The notes under the pieces were generated by a model that saw only the letters and a program-made list of their open reading frames with translations, had not been told where the DNA came from and did no database searches. 64,000 bases of DNA from the NCBI RefSeq assembly GCF_000308755.1, contig NZ_BAGF01000017.1:1-64000 (forward strand), read 5' to 3'. Shown piece after piece: positions 12,501-27,500 of this stretch; position 1 is the first letter of the stretch, and each line of letters starts with the position of its first letter. Position numbers and translations under genes: made by a program. This DNA is from Nocardia pneumoniae NBRC 100136. GTDB lineage: Bacteria; Actinomycetota; Actinomycetes; Mycobacteriales; Mycobacteriaceae.

Positions 12501-15500
12501 CCGAGTGTGCGGTGGTGATCGATGGGTTCTCGAAGTGGGACCATTTGGAATACGGCGAGAAGATCGAGCAGTGGTTGGTCGATCGGTTGCGTGAATGTGG
12601 CTGGGGCACTGAGCAACTCCGTGCGACTGCCGAACGCATCGCCAAATCCATGATTGAGGACTCGTTGCGCACCAGCGCGGGCGAGTTCCGGATGACGGTG
12701 ACCGTGGCCGATCATGGCGGCCCCGTGTTGGTGGAGGTGTTCGACAGCAGTACCGAGGTGTCGGAATCACCGGCGCCGACCGGGCCGGATGTCGCCGACG
12801 AGCGCGGCGTCCGGATTCTGGGCGGCGACGCAGGCAAGGTGACATGGTTCAAGCTCTACGGTCCGGGTGGGCCGGAAGCGGTCGAACCGCTGGGGGCGCG
12901 GGAGGACTGGCCGAGCGGGTCTTCCCCGGGGGACGGCGCAGGCACTGGCGACCAGGACATATATGAGGTGGCGCAGCCGGACCGTCCGAACTGGGTTCGT
13001 CCGGAAGGCGCTACGAATCCTGATGTTCATTTTCCCACCGTGCAGAACGGGAAATTCTATGGTTCGAATGGGAAACTCTTCAACACTCGTGGTTTCCATG
13101 TATTCATGATCGATGCGGATGGGGTCACCATCCGAACGGGGCACGTCACCAAGGTTGCGCATCCGTCGTTGTACCGGATGTACAGGGACCGGAAACAGGG
13201 CCCTATCGTTATCGGGCTCTTGAGATGTGTCAAGGGAGACCTGAGAGAGGTCTCCTCCGGCTCCGGAGTATTTGGTAAGGCGTCGGACAATCCGAAATTC
13301 GCCGCTCAGCTTCGATTTTGGCTCAGGCAACAGGGCGTAGACCTCACTACCGTCGAATTCGGTGAGAGAGGCCAAAATGGACTATTCAAATCCAGTGCTA
13401 TCAAGCCGGATCCCCGCCGACTTATTGCGCGCGGAGGCGCAGGCGCAAGGGAGTTGTTCAGCGGCTTCGGTGACGATTACTGGATGGACGTGGCCGAGGT
13501 AGTTCCGGGCGTCGGCCAGTTGTCGGTGAAGTTGCGGATCAATTTGGTCGGTGGCAAATCCGGGACGTTCACCTTGGTGCTCGCCGATGAGGGCGGAGCC
13601 CTCACCGCCGGTTTTGCGGATGTGGAACTGGGGCCGGATGCCGAGCGGGTCGCTCCGGCATTGCGGGAGTTCCATTCGACGGTGCTGGCACCGTGGTTGG
13701 CCGAGGCCGGGGCTTCCTTCGTCGGGGAGCCGGGTGGCGCGGTCCCGCCGGACGGCGGCACGTCCGAGGCGGATGGGGCCGCCGAGCGTCCGCGGTTGCC
13801 GGGCGCGTCCGAGGCGGTAGCCGCGGATGCCGATCTGCCGAGTTACGCCAACCAGTTCGGGACCGTGGTCGGTGCGCCGCCGGAGTCGGCGGAGATACCC
13901 GAGGTCGGCCCGGGCATCGCCGACTACGAGTACTTCGACAACCATCCGGTCGAAAACAACTGCGCGGCACTCGTGCAGGGGGTTGCGCAGGTCTGGGTGT
14001 CCCCGGAGCAGGCTGCGCTGATGGAGCCGGTGTCGGCGCAGGACCCGGATGTGGTCCAGCACGGGATGTCCGGCACCCGATTCGTGGGCGGCCTCGCCGG
14101 ATACTGGCAGCAGGAGGCGCTGGCACCCGGGCGGGTGGGCGTGCTCGATGTGCTGGAACGGGTGCGGGACCCGAACGGCGACGTGGGGATGATGGCGCTG
14201 GCGGTGGAGGGCCGGCACGACCTCGCGCACGCGGTGCTGGTGGTCGAGGTGAATCAGGCGCTGGCCGACCGGTTCCCGGACCAGTTGGGGAACCAGGTCG
14301 GCAAGGTGGTGGTGTTCGACAACGCCTACCCGGGAACGCGCGAGGGCTGGATCGTCGGCGGCGACGCAGTGAACCGGTGGGCACACCACATCGGTGCCGG
14401 CGTGGAGCAGCTGCATGCCGTCGCGTTCGGCCGTAACGGCCGGGCCGCGCTGCCGGTGGTCGACGGCAGGGTGCCTGCGCTGGATGGTCGGGTCGCGAAG
14501 CATCGTGGCCCGGGCAAGGCTATCGGGGCGTGGCGGAATCCGATCCGGAGGTGGCTGGGCTCCCGCACCGACGATTACGTGCGGAAGCCGGCGGCCCCCT
14601 ATGTCCGTTCGAGGGGGGAGGATTCGGGTCATCTGGCGCTCGGGAGGTTCACCAGTTCGGACCTGCGGTATGTGTCGGAGCTGCAGCGTGGCGCCGACAA
14701 ATGGCGTTTCGATGCGGCTGAGAAGTACCGGGCCGCGGTGGTGAAACTGAAGCTGGACGTGACTCGCCCGGTTGCCGAACATGTCGAGCGGCTGGGTGAT
14801 CCGGCCGCCGCCCCGGCCAAGAACCGCGAGCACATCGAAGCGGTGCGCCGCTATCACTATCTGCAGCAGGCGCACACCTGGTTGGACGCGGTGAGCGCCG
14901 ACCTCAACGAGGCCCTGCTTGCACGCACGCTGCGGGCGAGCAGACTGGAGCAGAGAATCCGGGCGCTCGGCGTCGAGGTCGACAACGACAGCGAACAGAC
15001 ACTGGCGCAACAGCTCACCGCCGGAACCGAGAACTGGACTGCCGCACAGCGGCAGGAAAAAGCCGAACAGCTTGCCGAACTGCAGCAACTGGCCGAACAG
15101 CTGCGGGAAGCCGACGACGAGGTACTCCGGCTCCGCCGCGTGCTGGAAGAGGGCATGGTCGAACTGGCCGAGCCGGAGCTTTTCTACGGTGAAGCGGCCG
15201 ACGAGCTGGACACCTATGTGGTGATGCGGACATTCCAGGACCTGTACGGGCCCGGGGTAGTGGAATCGCCGGAGAAACTCCTGTCGCGGACCGATCAGGA
15301 TGCCCGGCTGCAAGCCCGGCTGCGCGGGCGGCTCTCCTATCTCGGAGACCGCGAAGCGATGGTTGCAGAGCTGGATTCGCTACCACTGGGTGAGGCAATT
15401 GCCGTAGTGGACCGCAGCTACGCGGATCCTCGTCGTTACACGATCGTCAACTACGACGGCGCCATCATGAAGGTGGCCTGCGACGGATACCACCGGACCG

Positions 15501-18500
15501 TCGAAGTATTCGATCCGAAATCTCTCCGCAACGGGCCGTTCTACGGCATTATCGCACGCGCCGACGGTTCCATGCTGCTCCCGATCGAACCGAATGGGTT
15601 TATCCCTTCGCCAACGGAACCGACCCGCTCCGCACAGCGGGTATCCCAGGCGCAAAGGCTGTTTGCCGTTCACGTCGAACGCGGCAATGAATGGCGACGG
15701 GCTCAGGAACTCGCAGCCGACCTGAAACTGCCGCAGCAGCGGCTACTTCCGGCGCACCGGGAACAGGTGATCGCCGAGCTGGGTGTGCTCGCCGCAGGGC
15801 AGGGACCCCGAGCGCGTCAGGCGAACGAGCTCGCCGAGGTGCTACACCGCCATCAGCGGATCACGGCAGAGGTCGCCGAGCTGACCCGGCTCGATGCAGC
15901 CAGATGGCAGGCGGTTCTGGTACACCGCATTGTCTCTGCCCGTGCGCAGGAGGCTGCCGAAGGGCTGAATCCCGAAGACCGGGCGTCGAATGCGGAGTTG
16001 AAGAGGCTGGAGAAAGCCGTCAAGCAGGCGGAAAGGGACCTGGAAAAGGCTGATCGAGCATTGGAAGCGCGGTTGTCGAAACGTCGATACGCGGTCGATC
16101 CGATAGAAATTTCCCGAGGCCCTTGTGCCCCTAGATCGGTTATGACAGCGGCGGCGCTCACCGGAAATCCAAATATCGAACCGGTAGAGAATGACACCTC
16201 GCTCGTCGGTACCTATAATTTCGAGGTCTCGGCTGCCCTTGGTGCCCGGATGGAGGTTGTCGACGATTATGTCGAACTGGACGAGATCATTCCGAAAAAT
16301 GGACTCGTATATGTGAGCGAAAGTTATGCCGACAGATTCTTTGGTCACAGCTATTTGATCATCTCCTTGGCTGGTCATCGCATCGTGATCGACAACGCCG
16401 GTGTTGTCGTGAATGATTTTCCGCCGGACCCGAAGTACGCCTTGGCGGGGGATCTCCGGGTATTTGTGCTCGACGTGGACGGGATGCCACGGCTTCCGTT
16501 GTCCGATTCGAATCGTGATCGATTGCGTGAGCTGTCCTGGCAACTGAACGGGTTGGCCAGAACAGCTCCGGACGGAATGAGCGGGCAGGAGTTCCATAAC
16601 TCGATTGTCGAGGGGAAGTCGGGAACACGAATTCTCCACGAAGCCGCACAGGTGGAAAAAGCCGAACTCCAGCTCGATCGCAGCACCTCGGTAGCTCCGC
16701 AGCAGCAGATCGTGGCCGATCCGGTAATTCCGAAGGTGCTGGAAAGGGTGCGCCAGCTGCTGGGAGAAGAACCGGCGACGGAGCTGATTCCGCCGGGTCC
16801 GCGGCAGTCCTCCGCAGGTGCTGCTCGACTGGAGCCCGCCGAATCGCCGATGCGCCCCGACGTCAGTGCCGATGTCGGCCATGATCCCGCACCGCCGGTC
16901 CGGACCGAGCGAACACCGGATTCCGAGGTGGACGCCGACACTGCGCAGCCGCGGGCGGCGGTCGACGACATCGACCACGGCAACGTGCCGCAGCTGCCGC
17001 TGTGGCGGGCGGTGGCGGTGGACGCCGACGTGTCGGTGCAGACGGTGCTGTGTGTACTCAAGGGCATTCCGCTGCCAGGGGAGATCGCAGAGCGGGTGGC
17101 GGCGGCCGCGCAGCAGCACGGGCTGAACCTGCCGCAGCCGCCGGTGGTGGATCCGGAGGCACAAGACGACCCGTACCCGGCGGCAACGACGCGGGAAGTG
17201 GCTGCCGCCGCTGGAGTTTCGTCCGAGACGGTGCGAGAGGTGGTGTCCCGGCGTGCGCCGGTGCACGACCCGTCGCACCGTCGCGCGCTGGCCGCGGCGT
17301 TGCAGTTGGGCTACTACGACCTGCCCGCTGGTTTCCGGGCGGTGCGCTCGCGGATTCCGGCGATTGCCGCGGCGGCCGGGGTGGACACCGACACCGTCGC
17401 GCTGGTGCTGGACGGCCGGTTGCCGGTCGAAACCGGGGATGGTGCCCGGGTTTTCGACGCCATCCAGAACCTGGTCAACTGGGATGCGGGCCGGTACGAC
17501 GGGCGCGGCAGGGCCGCCATCATCGGCGCATTCCACCTGCCGTCGCTGCCCGCGTCCGCCACCGGCAGTCCGCCCGCGGTAGTCGGTGACGGCCACGCCG
17601 CGGTTCCGGAGGCGGAAATTGCCCGCGAGTCGGTGGAGGTGGCGTTGGCGGCGCTGCCCGAGGAAAGCCGGGCACGGGAGGTGGCCGCCGCTGCCGGGGT
17701 GGACGCGGTGGCTGTTATCGATCTGCTCGCTGGCCGCGACCACCGGGTGAGCGATCAAGACGCACAGGCGATCCGAGCCGCGGCGCAGCGACTGGGCGGC
17801 CTGCCGGGGCCGTCGACTCAGGCCGCGGTGGCCTGGGTGGCGGACTGCTCGACGTCGCCGGTCAGCAAGGTGCGCAACGGTTACCGAGTGGGGCCGGGGC
17901 TGGAGCGGAATATCCGCGCAGCGGCACGGTTGGTCGGCTACCCCTTGCCCGACCCGCAACCGCGGACGACCAAGCGCCGCCACGGGCAGCTCGGGATAGG
18001 CACCGTCATGACCGCCATCGCCATGCTGCCATTGGCGATGTTGGCGCAGAAAGCAGGGGGCAACGGTAGCACCCCCGGCCCGACCTCACACGGATTCGGT
18101 GACGGGGCCGTCGCGGCCGAACAGCCGGACGCAGCACAGGAAGCGCGCCGCGCGCTGCTGCGCAGGGCACAGGACGGCGACCGTGAGGCGTTGCGTGAGT
18201 TCCGCACCAAGTACGACGCCGCGGTGCTGGCGTGGCTGGAAACGGAGGTGGACGACAAAGACCTGGCCGGCAGGCTGCGGGAGCGGGTGTTCGACCTGGT
18301 GTTCGCCGGGACGCTGCCGCCGGGCCGGAATGTCAGCGTCTGGCTGGGCAGCCGGATCGGCTTGGTGGTGGCCGAACATGAACGGTGGCAGGCGTTCACC
18401 GAGCGGACTTGGGCGGCGTTCGTCCGAAGTGCACGCAGCACCGAGATCCAGCTCGCGAGCCAACCAGCGGTGCCGCGCGAACCGGCCGGCTCCCCGATGC

Positions 18501-21500
18501 CGGCCGGGCCGCTGACCGGGGTCGCACCTGAGGTGCTGCAGACCGCGCTTGCCCAGTTGCCCCCGGCACAGCGGTGGATACTGCGGCGGCGGTTCTTGCA
18601 CCAGCAGGAACTGGGCATGGTGGCCGCGGCGGCGAAATGGCCGGTGCGACAGCTGGCGATCCTGGAACGTCGGGCCACCCAGGCCTTCGTCACCGAGGTG
18701 CGGATGCTGACGAACCCGTACGCGCTGGTGCGCGGCATCGATCGGGTCGAACGCGAACGCACCGACATCGAACAGCCCATGCCTGGCGCCACCCGTCGGT
18801 TCAGCTCGCACTTCGACCAGGTGTCTCGTCGGGTGGCGGCCCAGATGCACGAGGCCTACCGGGAGTTGTTCCGGGAATCCGAAGATAGCTACACCCCGCA
18901 GTGGCGAATGCCGGACGGCAAGCCGGTCCCTAGCGGTACCCCGCGGAACGAGCAGGTCGACATCGCGAACCTGTCGTTCGAGGAGCTGCCGGAACATTGG
19001 CAGCGGGTGAACTTGGAGCAGGCCTGGGCCGCGTTGCGGGCCGCGCAGGCAGCGCACGACGCGGGCGTGGACCTGTTCGCGCCGTCGGCGGTCGAGTTGG
19101 TGGCCGCCCAGATTCAAGAATCCTGGGTGCACGAGAAGGTCTTCGCGCAGCAGCGCGGCGCCGCAACCACGGCCGAGCCCGAGCAAATGCGCCCGTTCGA
19201 GGGGCTGACCGTCGACGAGGACCTACCTGCATCCGAGCGGGAGAAGAATCTGACCGCGGCCCGGCTGGCGATCGAAGCGGTCACGCCGCAGGCACTGGAC
19301 CGCGAGGTATGGCAACAGCATCGGGAACAGGTGCTCGACGGGTTCGCCGACCAAATGCGCTGGTACGGCTGGACCGACCTGGAGCGCACGCAGGATGCGG
19401 TGACGCTGTTGGCATCGGTGGTGGACGCAGTGTTCGCCGACACCCCCGAGGCGCAGGTGACGGTTCTGCCGCGGGTGCAGGGGAGTCCGGGTGGCCGGGA
19501 AGTGCAAGTAGACGTCCTCGTCACGGGCGCTCAGTTGTCCGACGAGTCGACGGTGGCGGCGACCAGGGCGTTGGCCGAGACAGCGGAACATTGGCAGCTC
19601 GACTCCACTGCCGACGGTGACACGTTCCGGTTCGAATTCTTCGAACGGCCCTCCGCCGGACAGAATGCGCCTCGTCGCCATCGCGCTCAACTACTCGTCG
19701 GAGTTGGTCCCGACGCGCGGGAAGCCGACGTCGCGAAGGTTCGGCGTTGGCTGGTGGAGCTGCTGGAACAACGCGGCTGGCCGCAGGACCTGATCGAGGA
19801 CGCCCGTCGAGCCGTGTCCGAATGGGGCGGAAATGCGTTGAACCACACCGAAGGTCCGGTCTTGATCCGGGCTACCGTCATCGACATACCGGGGAATACC
19901 AGGTGGCCCGGACGAGTGTTGGTGGAAGCCCTCGACGTCAGCACCAAATTCCCGCCGCCGTTGCCGGCCGGGATGAAATCGCCGGAGCAGAACCAGCTCG
20001 CCGCGATGGCCGAGGACGCCGACCGAGACGACATCATCGACGCGTTGCTTGCCAGCCTAGGTGCCGACGAAGACGCAGACCTCGACGCCGATGACGATGC
20101 GTTCCTGGCAGGCTTCGATCTCTCGGCGGCAGACGAAGACTCGGACGCGAATGACGCCCCGGCACCCGCTGCCCAGGCAGGTGAGGACCGGAGGACAGAC
20201 CGGAACCGGGGCCGGCTCGTCGTCCGCGAGTCAGTGGATCGGATCGGTGGACATCCGCTTGCCCCGGGTGAGCAGGATCCGTACCGCAAAGTGATCTGGT
20301 TCGGCATCTTCAAGCCGGGCCCGGATCATGAGGCTCCGTCCGAGGCGACGGCCGCCGACTTCCACGGGACCCGTGCCCTGCTCGCCGGGCTCACCGACGT
20401 CGACGCCGACACTCGGGCGGTGGCGGCGGCCGCAACCGATGCGGTGCTGGATGCCACCGCCGGTGATCTGCGCCCTGCCGACGAAGTACGGACCGAACGC
20501 AACGAATCCGGGCACACCGTACATCTGGTGGATCTGCGCGCCAGTACCGATATTGCCGAGGCGAGCGTGCGGCTGGTGGCCTCCGAACCGCCGGCGGTGG
20601 AGGTGTCCACACGACTCAGCGCCCGTCGACCGGAGCGCGTCACCGCGTTGGAGCAGTCGATCCGGCGATTGACCCGGGACTGGGTTACGCCGCCGCAGGC
20701 GGCCGCGGTCGCGATGGAGGCGGTCGATCGGCACTTCCTCCTCGCCGCCACCGAGACTTCGGGGCAGGCGCACGTGTCGGTATCGGGTGAGCGGGGAAAC
20801 CGGACCCTGACCGTCTGGGTCCGCACTCGCGAGAACTTCGTGGGGCTGACGGTGTCCGAGGCCGACGGAGCGGTCACCGATTCCGATCCGGCATCGGCTC
20901 CGCCCGAGCTGGACCAGTTCGAGGCCGAAGCGACCGTCCAGAACATCCAGCTCGGAGCGGGTTTCGCGGAGTTGGTAGGTGCACCGACGCCCCCGCCTCC
21001 GCCCGCGACGCACCTGGACCCGGCAGATGGGCACGACAAGGTCTGTGGCCGCGAAGTGCAGGTCGTGTTCAAGCAGCTATTGCGCGACAAGGGATCCCGG
21101 ATCGATCCGGTCCCGCTGACCGCTCAGCTGAAGCTGGACGGGATGACCGCCGGAACCTTCGCCGACGGCTTGGCCGCCGGGTGGCGGGAGCGCCCGTTCG
21201 GCCGTGGCGTCGCCGGGTTGAAGGCGGCGGTGGACGCGGTGCGCGACGGCCGCCGGGGCGCGGTCGCGGGCGTGATCGACTACGGCAGGATCGGCGCGCA
21301 CGCCTTTGGCGTGATGCGGGTCAACCAGGCGTTGGCCGACGCCAACTCGAACCTGCGGGTTGGCGACGTGGCGGTGTTCGACAACGCCGACCCGCAAGCC
21401 CGCCGCAACGGCGGCTGGATCGTCGGCGACGAGGCGATCGCTGCCTGGAGAGAGCGGGTGACCGCTGGCGGAAACGCCTCGATCAAGGGCATCGAATTCG

Positions 21501-24500
21501 ACGACAACCTTAACCCCGTGGTCGCATTGGAAGAACGCCCGAGCATCGGTCTGGCGGGGGCGATCGGTGCGCCGGTGGCGGTGTTGGACCCGCCGGCAAT
21601 GGTCGCCGACCCGGCGGAGAAGGTTCTCGGTCTCATAGCCGATCAGGTTATGGAACAGGCGTATCGGGGCGAGCGGGAACTCGAACTGGAGCTATCGCTC
21701 GGCCTCGGACTGCGCGACGGCTTGAGCGCGGGTGCCGCGCGGCTGGGTGAGCTGCTGCGACAGCACGGATGGCCCCAGGACCAGGTCGAGTCCGCCCGCA
21801 AGTTGGTGCGCAACGCCGGGCACGACGCTTTCGACTATCTGGACCGTTATCGGCTGCAGGTGCAGCGGTCCGGGGTGGCGGAACCCCTCGTGCCACCGGT
21901 GAAAATCCTTGTCAAGACCGCGACCGGACCGCGCGGTCACCGGACGCTGAATATCTCCGTCGAATGCCTCGAAGCCCGGGGCGGGGTAATCGACGACGGC
22001 TTGGTTGTGCCGGGGCACGGCAGCAACGATGTCGGCGCGCCGACCCGTGCCCTGCTGAAATCGTTCACCCGCAACAGCATCGAAAGCGGCGTCGGTTTCG
22101 AAAGTGGCATCGAACCGTGGGGAGAGGTGTGGGCGACGTTCCATGCCGAGCCGGTGCGGACCGGGCCGCAGTATCCACGATCGGCCTTGGATGGTTGGAA
22201 TCAGCCGCGGCAGCCGCTGAGCGAGCGAGAGGAGAAGGCCCGCATCGTCGATGCGCTCTTCGACGACTTCCACATCCGGGTTTACGGCTGGGACGATGAC
22301 GAAATCCAGTTGCGCGCGCTCCAGTCCGTCGATCGCGCACTGCGCGATCGGATCGCCGAATACGGCACCCGGTTCCAGCTGCGCGAGATAAATATTGTTG
22401 CTGAGATGGAACACCCCGCTTTGGCGTCGCGCCGGGGAGAGACTTCATCCGGCAATGTCGGAAGTTATTCCAGCATCGCAATCAAGAGAATATTGCTGAC
22501 CGATCCGGAGCTGTCCGATGAGAAATGGCGCGAAGCGCGAGAGCGTGGGCGTACTTCCGGTGTGGACGATATGTATGCCGCATTTGCGACGAACTCGATA
22601 TACCACGTCGTTTTCCACGAATTCATCCATGTAGTGGACGACGCCAGTGGCCGCAGGTTACGCAACGACCTTCCCGCGGCGTTGAAAACGGCCTATCGGA
22701 TCTACCGTAGAGACGGCCTGATCGCCCCGGATCTGAGTTATCGGAAATGGGTCCAGCAGCTTTCGGGATACTCGTTCAAACCAGGGGTGAACCCCGCTGC
22801 CCCGGAAAAGCGTTGGTTGGGCCGGATCGCGACATTGATCGAGAAGGCCGTGGTCGCGTTGCGGCCGGCCAACCACTTCCTCAACCCGGGGGAGGCTCTC
22901 GCGGAGGGAGCAGTCGATGGGTTCCTGAACCACTCGCTGCCGTTGTCGCATCCGTCCCGGATTGCGCATGCGATGACACACGGCTTGTCACCGGAGGCGG
23001 TCGCCGAGCTGCTGGTGAAGTGGGGCAGCGAGACCGAGGACAGGCAGCCGGTGGAGATTGCGCCGTATCAGCGGCCGCAGACCGAGCTCGACAACAGCGC
23101 GGTGGTGTCGCATCTGCGGGCCGCGCAGCACCTGGCCGAGGGTGACAACAAGATCTGTGGTGGCGAGGTGCAGCTGCGGTTCGAGCAGCTGGTCGGGGAT
23201 CGGAAAGCCGAAGTCATCGAGCCGATCCCAGTGGACCAGCAGCTTGCGATGGCAGGCATGTCCGATGTGGAGTTGGCGGCCCACCTGCCCGCCGGGCGGC
23301 GAGCCGGGTGGCGGGAGCAGCCGTTCGGTCGGGGTGTGGCCGGGGTGATGGCGGCGTGGAACGCGGTGCGTACCGGTGGTCGAGGCGCGGTTGCCATGGT
23401 GGCCGACCACGGCGAGATCGGTGCACACGCCACGGGGATTATGCGGGTGACACCGGAGCTGGCTGCGGCGAATCCCGAGTGGCTGGGTGGGCATATCGGC
23501 CAAGTCGTGGTGTTCGACAATGCCGACCCGGTTGCCCGCCGCAATGGTGGGTGGATCGTCGGTGACGAGGCGATCGCCGCCTGGGCGGTGCGGGTCGCCG
23601 GCCGCGACGCAGTGATCCAGGGGATCGAACTCGACGAAAACTTCGACCCGTTAGTCGAATTCGCCGAGCGTCCGAGCGTTGGAATTCGAGGCGCGATCGG
23701 TGCGCCGCCGGACCTGGTCGCGGACTCGCCCGCGGCCGGTCCGGTCCCGCGGGCGGAAGTCCTGGTGCGCCAAGTGCTGGACCGAGCCGGGCTGGATCAC
23801 GCGTCGGACATGCTCGGGAGCGGAGACCTCGCCGACGCGCGGGAAAAGGCGCTGGTCAACCACAGGCTGTGGCGGGAAAGCAGCGACGACGAGAAGCGGG
23901 CGCTGCGGATGCTGCACCCGGATGTCGTCGGTGAGGCGGAGGGTATTCCGTGGCAGGTGCGCGACGAGGTGAACCGGGCGGAGCTGGCGCGGCTGTCGGA
24001 CTTGGCCGCCGAGGAAGGCCGAGCTGATGAGACCAGCGAACTCGGGCGGGTCCACGACGCGGTACAGCAGGCCGAGCGCCGAGCCGAACAGTTGGCCGGG
24101 AACCCGTCGGTATCGCTGTTGTCGTTCCCACGGCCATCGGATGCCCGCACGCGGGGGCGGGCGGTGCTCGGGTACGGGGCGGAGCACGCGAACGACCTGA
24201 TCGTTGACGTGCCGAGAACGGCTCGGCGTTATGGTGAACTGGAAGCTACCGCGGTGGCGTCCATGAAGCGTTTCGACGCCGAACGTCAGCGTGATGCCCC
24301 GGTGTCGAAGCTAGCGGTGTTGCGTCTGGACCCGGATACGGCAGAACACGGCCGCGCCCCGCACACCGTGGATCTGGCGCGCGCCGACGGCGACGACGTG
24401 GCGCGGCGGGTCGTGGCCGGGAATGCGGTGTGGCGGGCAGAGAATCCGGATCAGGACACCGATCTGCGACGGGTCGAGTTGGTCGGTGCGGACGACGGTG

Positions 24501-27500
24501 CCGCGGTGGTGCAAGCCGCACTCGCCGAGGACCGGTTGGCGGCCGAAGGCATCCACAGTGTCCAAGCCGAAGAGTCGGACCTGTTCGCGGCCGAACGGGA
24601 GTTGTTCGGCGGGCTCGGCGAAACCGACGAATTGTCGCCGGAGCAGGCGCGGGAACAGGAGCGGCTGATCGTCGACCGCCCGCTGCGCGAAGTAGCCCGG
24701 CAGTGGGCGGACTGGAGCGAAACAGAGCGGCGGCGTTTCGCCAATGCCCGGCCGGAACTGGTCGCGGCGGTGGACGGCATCGTGGGGTCGCACCGCGGCG
24801 CAGCCGTGCTGCGCGTGCTGCAGATGCAGGTGAGCCTGCAGCGGCTGCACCGGGAATTGGCCGACTTCGGCATCCCGGAACAAGATGGCGAACAGTTGCC
24901 GGGCCTGGAAGCCTGGGTGGACACCCTGGCCAAAGCAACGCGGTGGATGAAACCGACGCAACTCGTCCTGCAACCGCTCGCCCTGCCGCTGTCGGACGCG
25001 GACCCATCGGACCGCGCCGCCGTCGCGATCAACGACACCGAAACCGCCATGGAGATCACGGTTTTCGTGTCCGCGCAGGAACCGACCCCGGAGGCACTAC
25101 AGGCGGGCATTGGTAGCGCGGTCGACAACTATGAGCTGCGGGCCAATCGGGTCGCGGCTCAGGCAGTGGTGACCTGGCACGGCACCGACCCGCGGCGGTT
25201 GGCTGCCGACCTCGCGAGCCTCGGCGAAGCCCGCCGCCAGTTGGCCGGCAACCCGCAGGCGCCGGGCCGGCCGGTGATCCGGGTGATCGCCGTCGACGGC
25301 GCGGAGGAGTTCGTGCGTGCGGCGTTGGCCGACGAGGCGGTGGCCGACCACGGGTTCCGGACCGGGGAATGGGCTTCCGAGGGCTGGCTGTCGGATCCGT
25401 CGCAGGACAACCGGCCGTCGCTCGCGCTTCCATCCGTCGCACCGGATGTCCCCGTTGCGCCGTCGCAGCTCGCCGAACCGGTCGAGAAACTGAACCGGGT
25501 TCGGCGCCGGCTCGCCCCCGAGTACCGGGACATGGTGCAGGCCCTGGCCTACCGGATTCAGGAGGAAGGCAGCGGCTATCTCCGCCCGGACTTCGACGCG
25601 ACGAAGATACCGGTCGCGGATTCGCCGGAGCGGGCGGAATGGACAGACTTGTACCGCGCGGCGCAAGCGGAGCTGAACAACTACCCAGGGATAGAAATGC
25701 CACCGTTCGGGCTGGAGGCGCGGTGGCTCGCCGACTTGCTTGCGAACCCGGACACGCCGGCGGCGTTGGCCGCGGTGGCGAAGAAGCACGCGTTCTTCGA
25801 TGGCATGCAGCGTGAGCTCGACGCGATCACCGCGTACGGGAAACGTCTGGCGCAGGTCGACCTGCTGGAAGACCTGCTGTTCCGACGATATTTCGCCCAG
25901 GAATACGGCCTGACCCGTGAAGGTGTCGTCCGGTTGGCAGTCGAGCAGGCCGACCGGCTCGAACAGATGCAGCGCGAGCTGCAACAGCTGCAGGACGCCC
26001 CCCCTCCGCAGCCCGGACACGTGCGCGGCGAGCCGATTCGGTTGACCCAGCACGGCGGCAACGAGCTGGCGGCCCAGCAGCCGGCTGAGATCGTCGAGCG
26101 GTGGCGACACCGGCGCACCGAGGTGGGAGACCAGTTGCAGACCGCGCTCGGCGGCCTCGACCCGGAGCAATTGTCCCCGGATGAGCTGGCCGAGCTGACT
26201 CCGGACCCGGCGCAGTCATCCAGCGGCGTGGACGAAGTCACTGTGTCGCTGCGATTCTCGTTGGCCAAGCAGTTCGAGCTGCTCCGCCAACTGGGCGAGG
26301 TGGCCGATGCGCAAGACGACCGCTGGGCCCGGATCGCTTATGCGAGAACGGAGATCACCGCGATCCTGGCCCAGGTGGAGCGGCGGTCCGATGCGAAACA
26401 GCCCGTCCCGGTCGCGGCGGGGCCCGCGCTGGCCCGGCTCCGGGATGAGGACGCCGACCAGCTCAGCACGTTGCAGCCCGGCCTGGCGCGCCGGGCCGCC
26501 GAGCTGGGTATCGACCCGAGTGACCCGCAGCGGATGCGGGATCAGCTGGCCGACCTGAGCAGGCAACTCGACGGATCCGACCGCGAGACGGTTCAGCGCC
26601 GAAACCAGGTGGACGCGCTGTTGCGGGATGTCGACACATTCCTCGTCGCGCGCCGCCGACTGCACGCCATCGAGGCACTGTCCACCCGGCGCCGCCAGGT
26701 CGCCGCTCAGCGTGCCGTGCTCGCGGATCAGTTCGATGCCGTGCGCCGCGAGCACCTGACCTGGTTCCGCGAGGACACCGCCCTGCCGCGGACGGTGGCC
26801 GACCTGGAGGCATTGCGCCGCCTGCATGCCGATGCCGAGCCGACCGGTCCCGGTCGGACCGGGTTCGACCCGACCCGCAGGCACCGGGGCCTGGGCCGGT
26901 TGCGGGATATCGCCGAAACCCACTGGGCGATGGCCGAGCTGGAGGAGCGGCTCGACCGGCAAGCGGATGAGCTGGATCAGAAGGCCGAACAGCGATTGCA
27001 GGCCCGGGAGGCATTGGCCGCCCGCCACGGGGAACTCGAGCGCGCGGCCGACCTGCGCCGGGTGTCGGACGACGTGGACAGCGCCGCGGCAGTACTCACC
27101 CGACTGCGTACGCATCAGGAGACCGCACGCCAAGGCCTGCTGGCCGAACTCAGCCCCGAGGTCCGCCGCGACCTCGGTATTTCGGAGCAGAACCTGAACG
27201 CCGACCGAGTGCGTGAGCTGCTGCGTGAGCAGGCGCTGCCACCACACACCCACCTCTTGGCCGATGCGTACGTTCAGTTCGGCAAGAGGATCGCTGCCGC
27301 CGAGGCTTTCCACGCCGCCGCGGTGGACGCCGATCGGCTCGACCAGGAACTGACCACCCTGCTGACCGACGCCGCACAGCCGGCGTCGGTCAGCAGGGTG
27401 GTCAGCGACGCCCTCTCCGCCGACCTGGCCGACTACGAACGCCCGCCCACCGCGGCAGCGCACCTGGCGGGCGCCGGGCCCAAGATCTGCGGCCCGTTGG

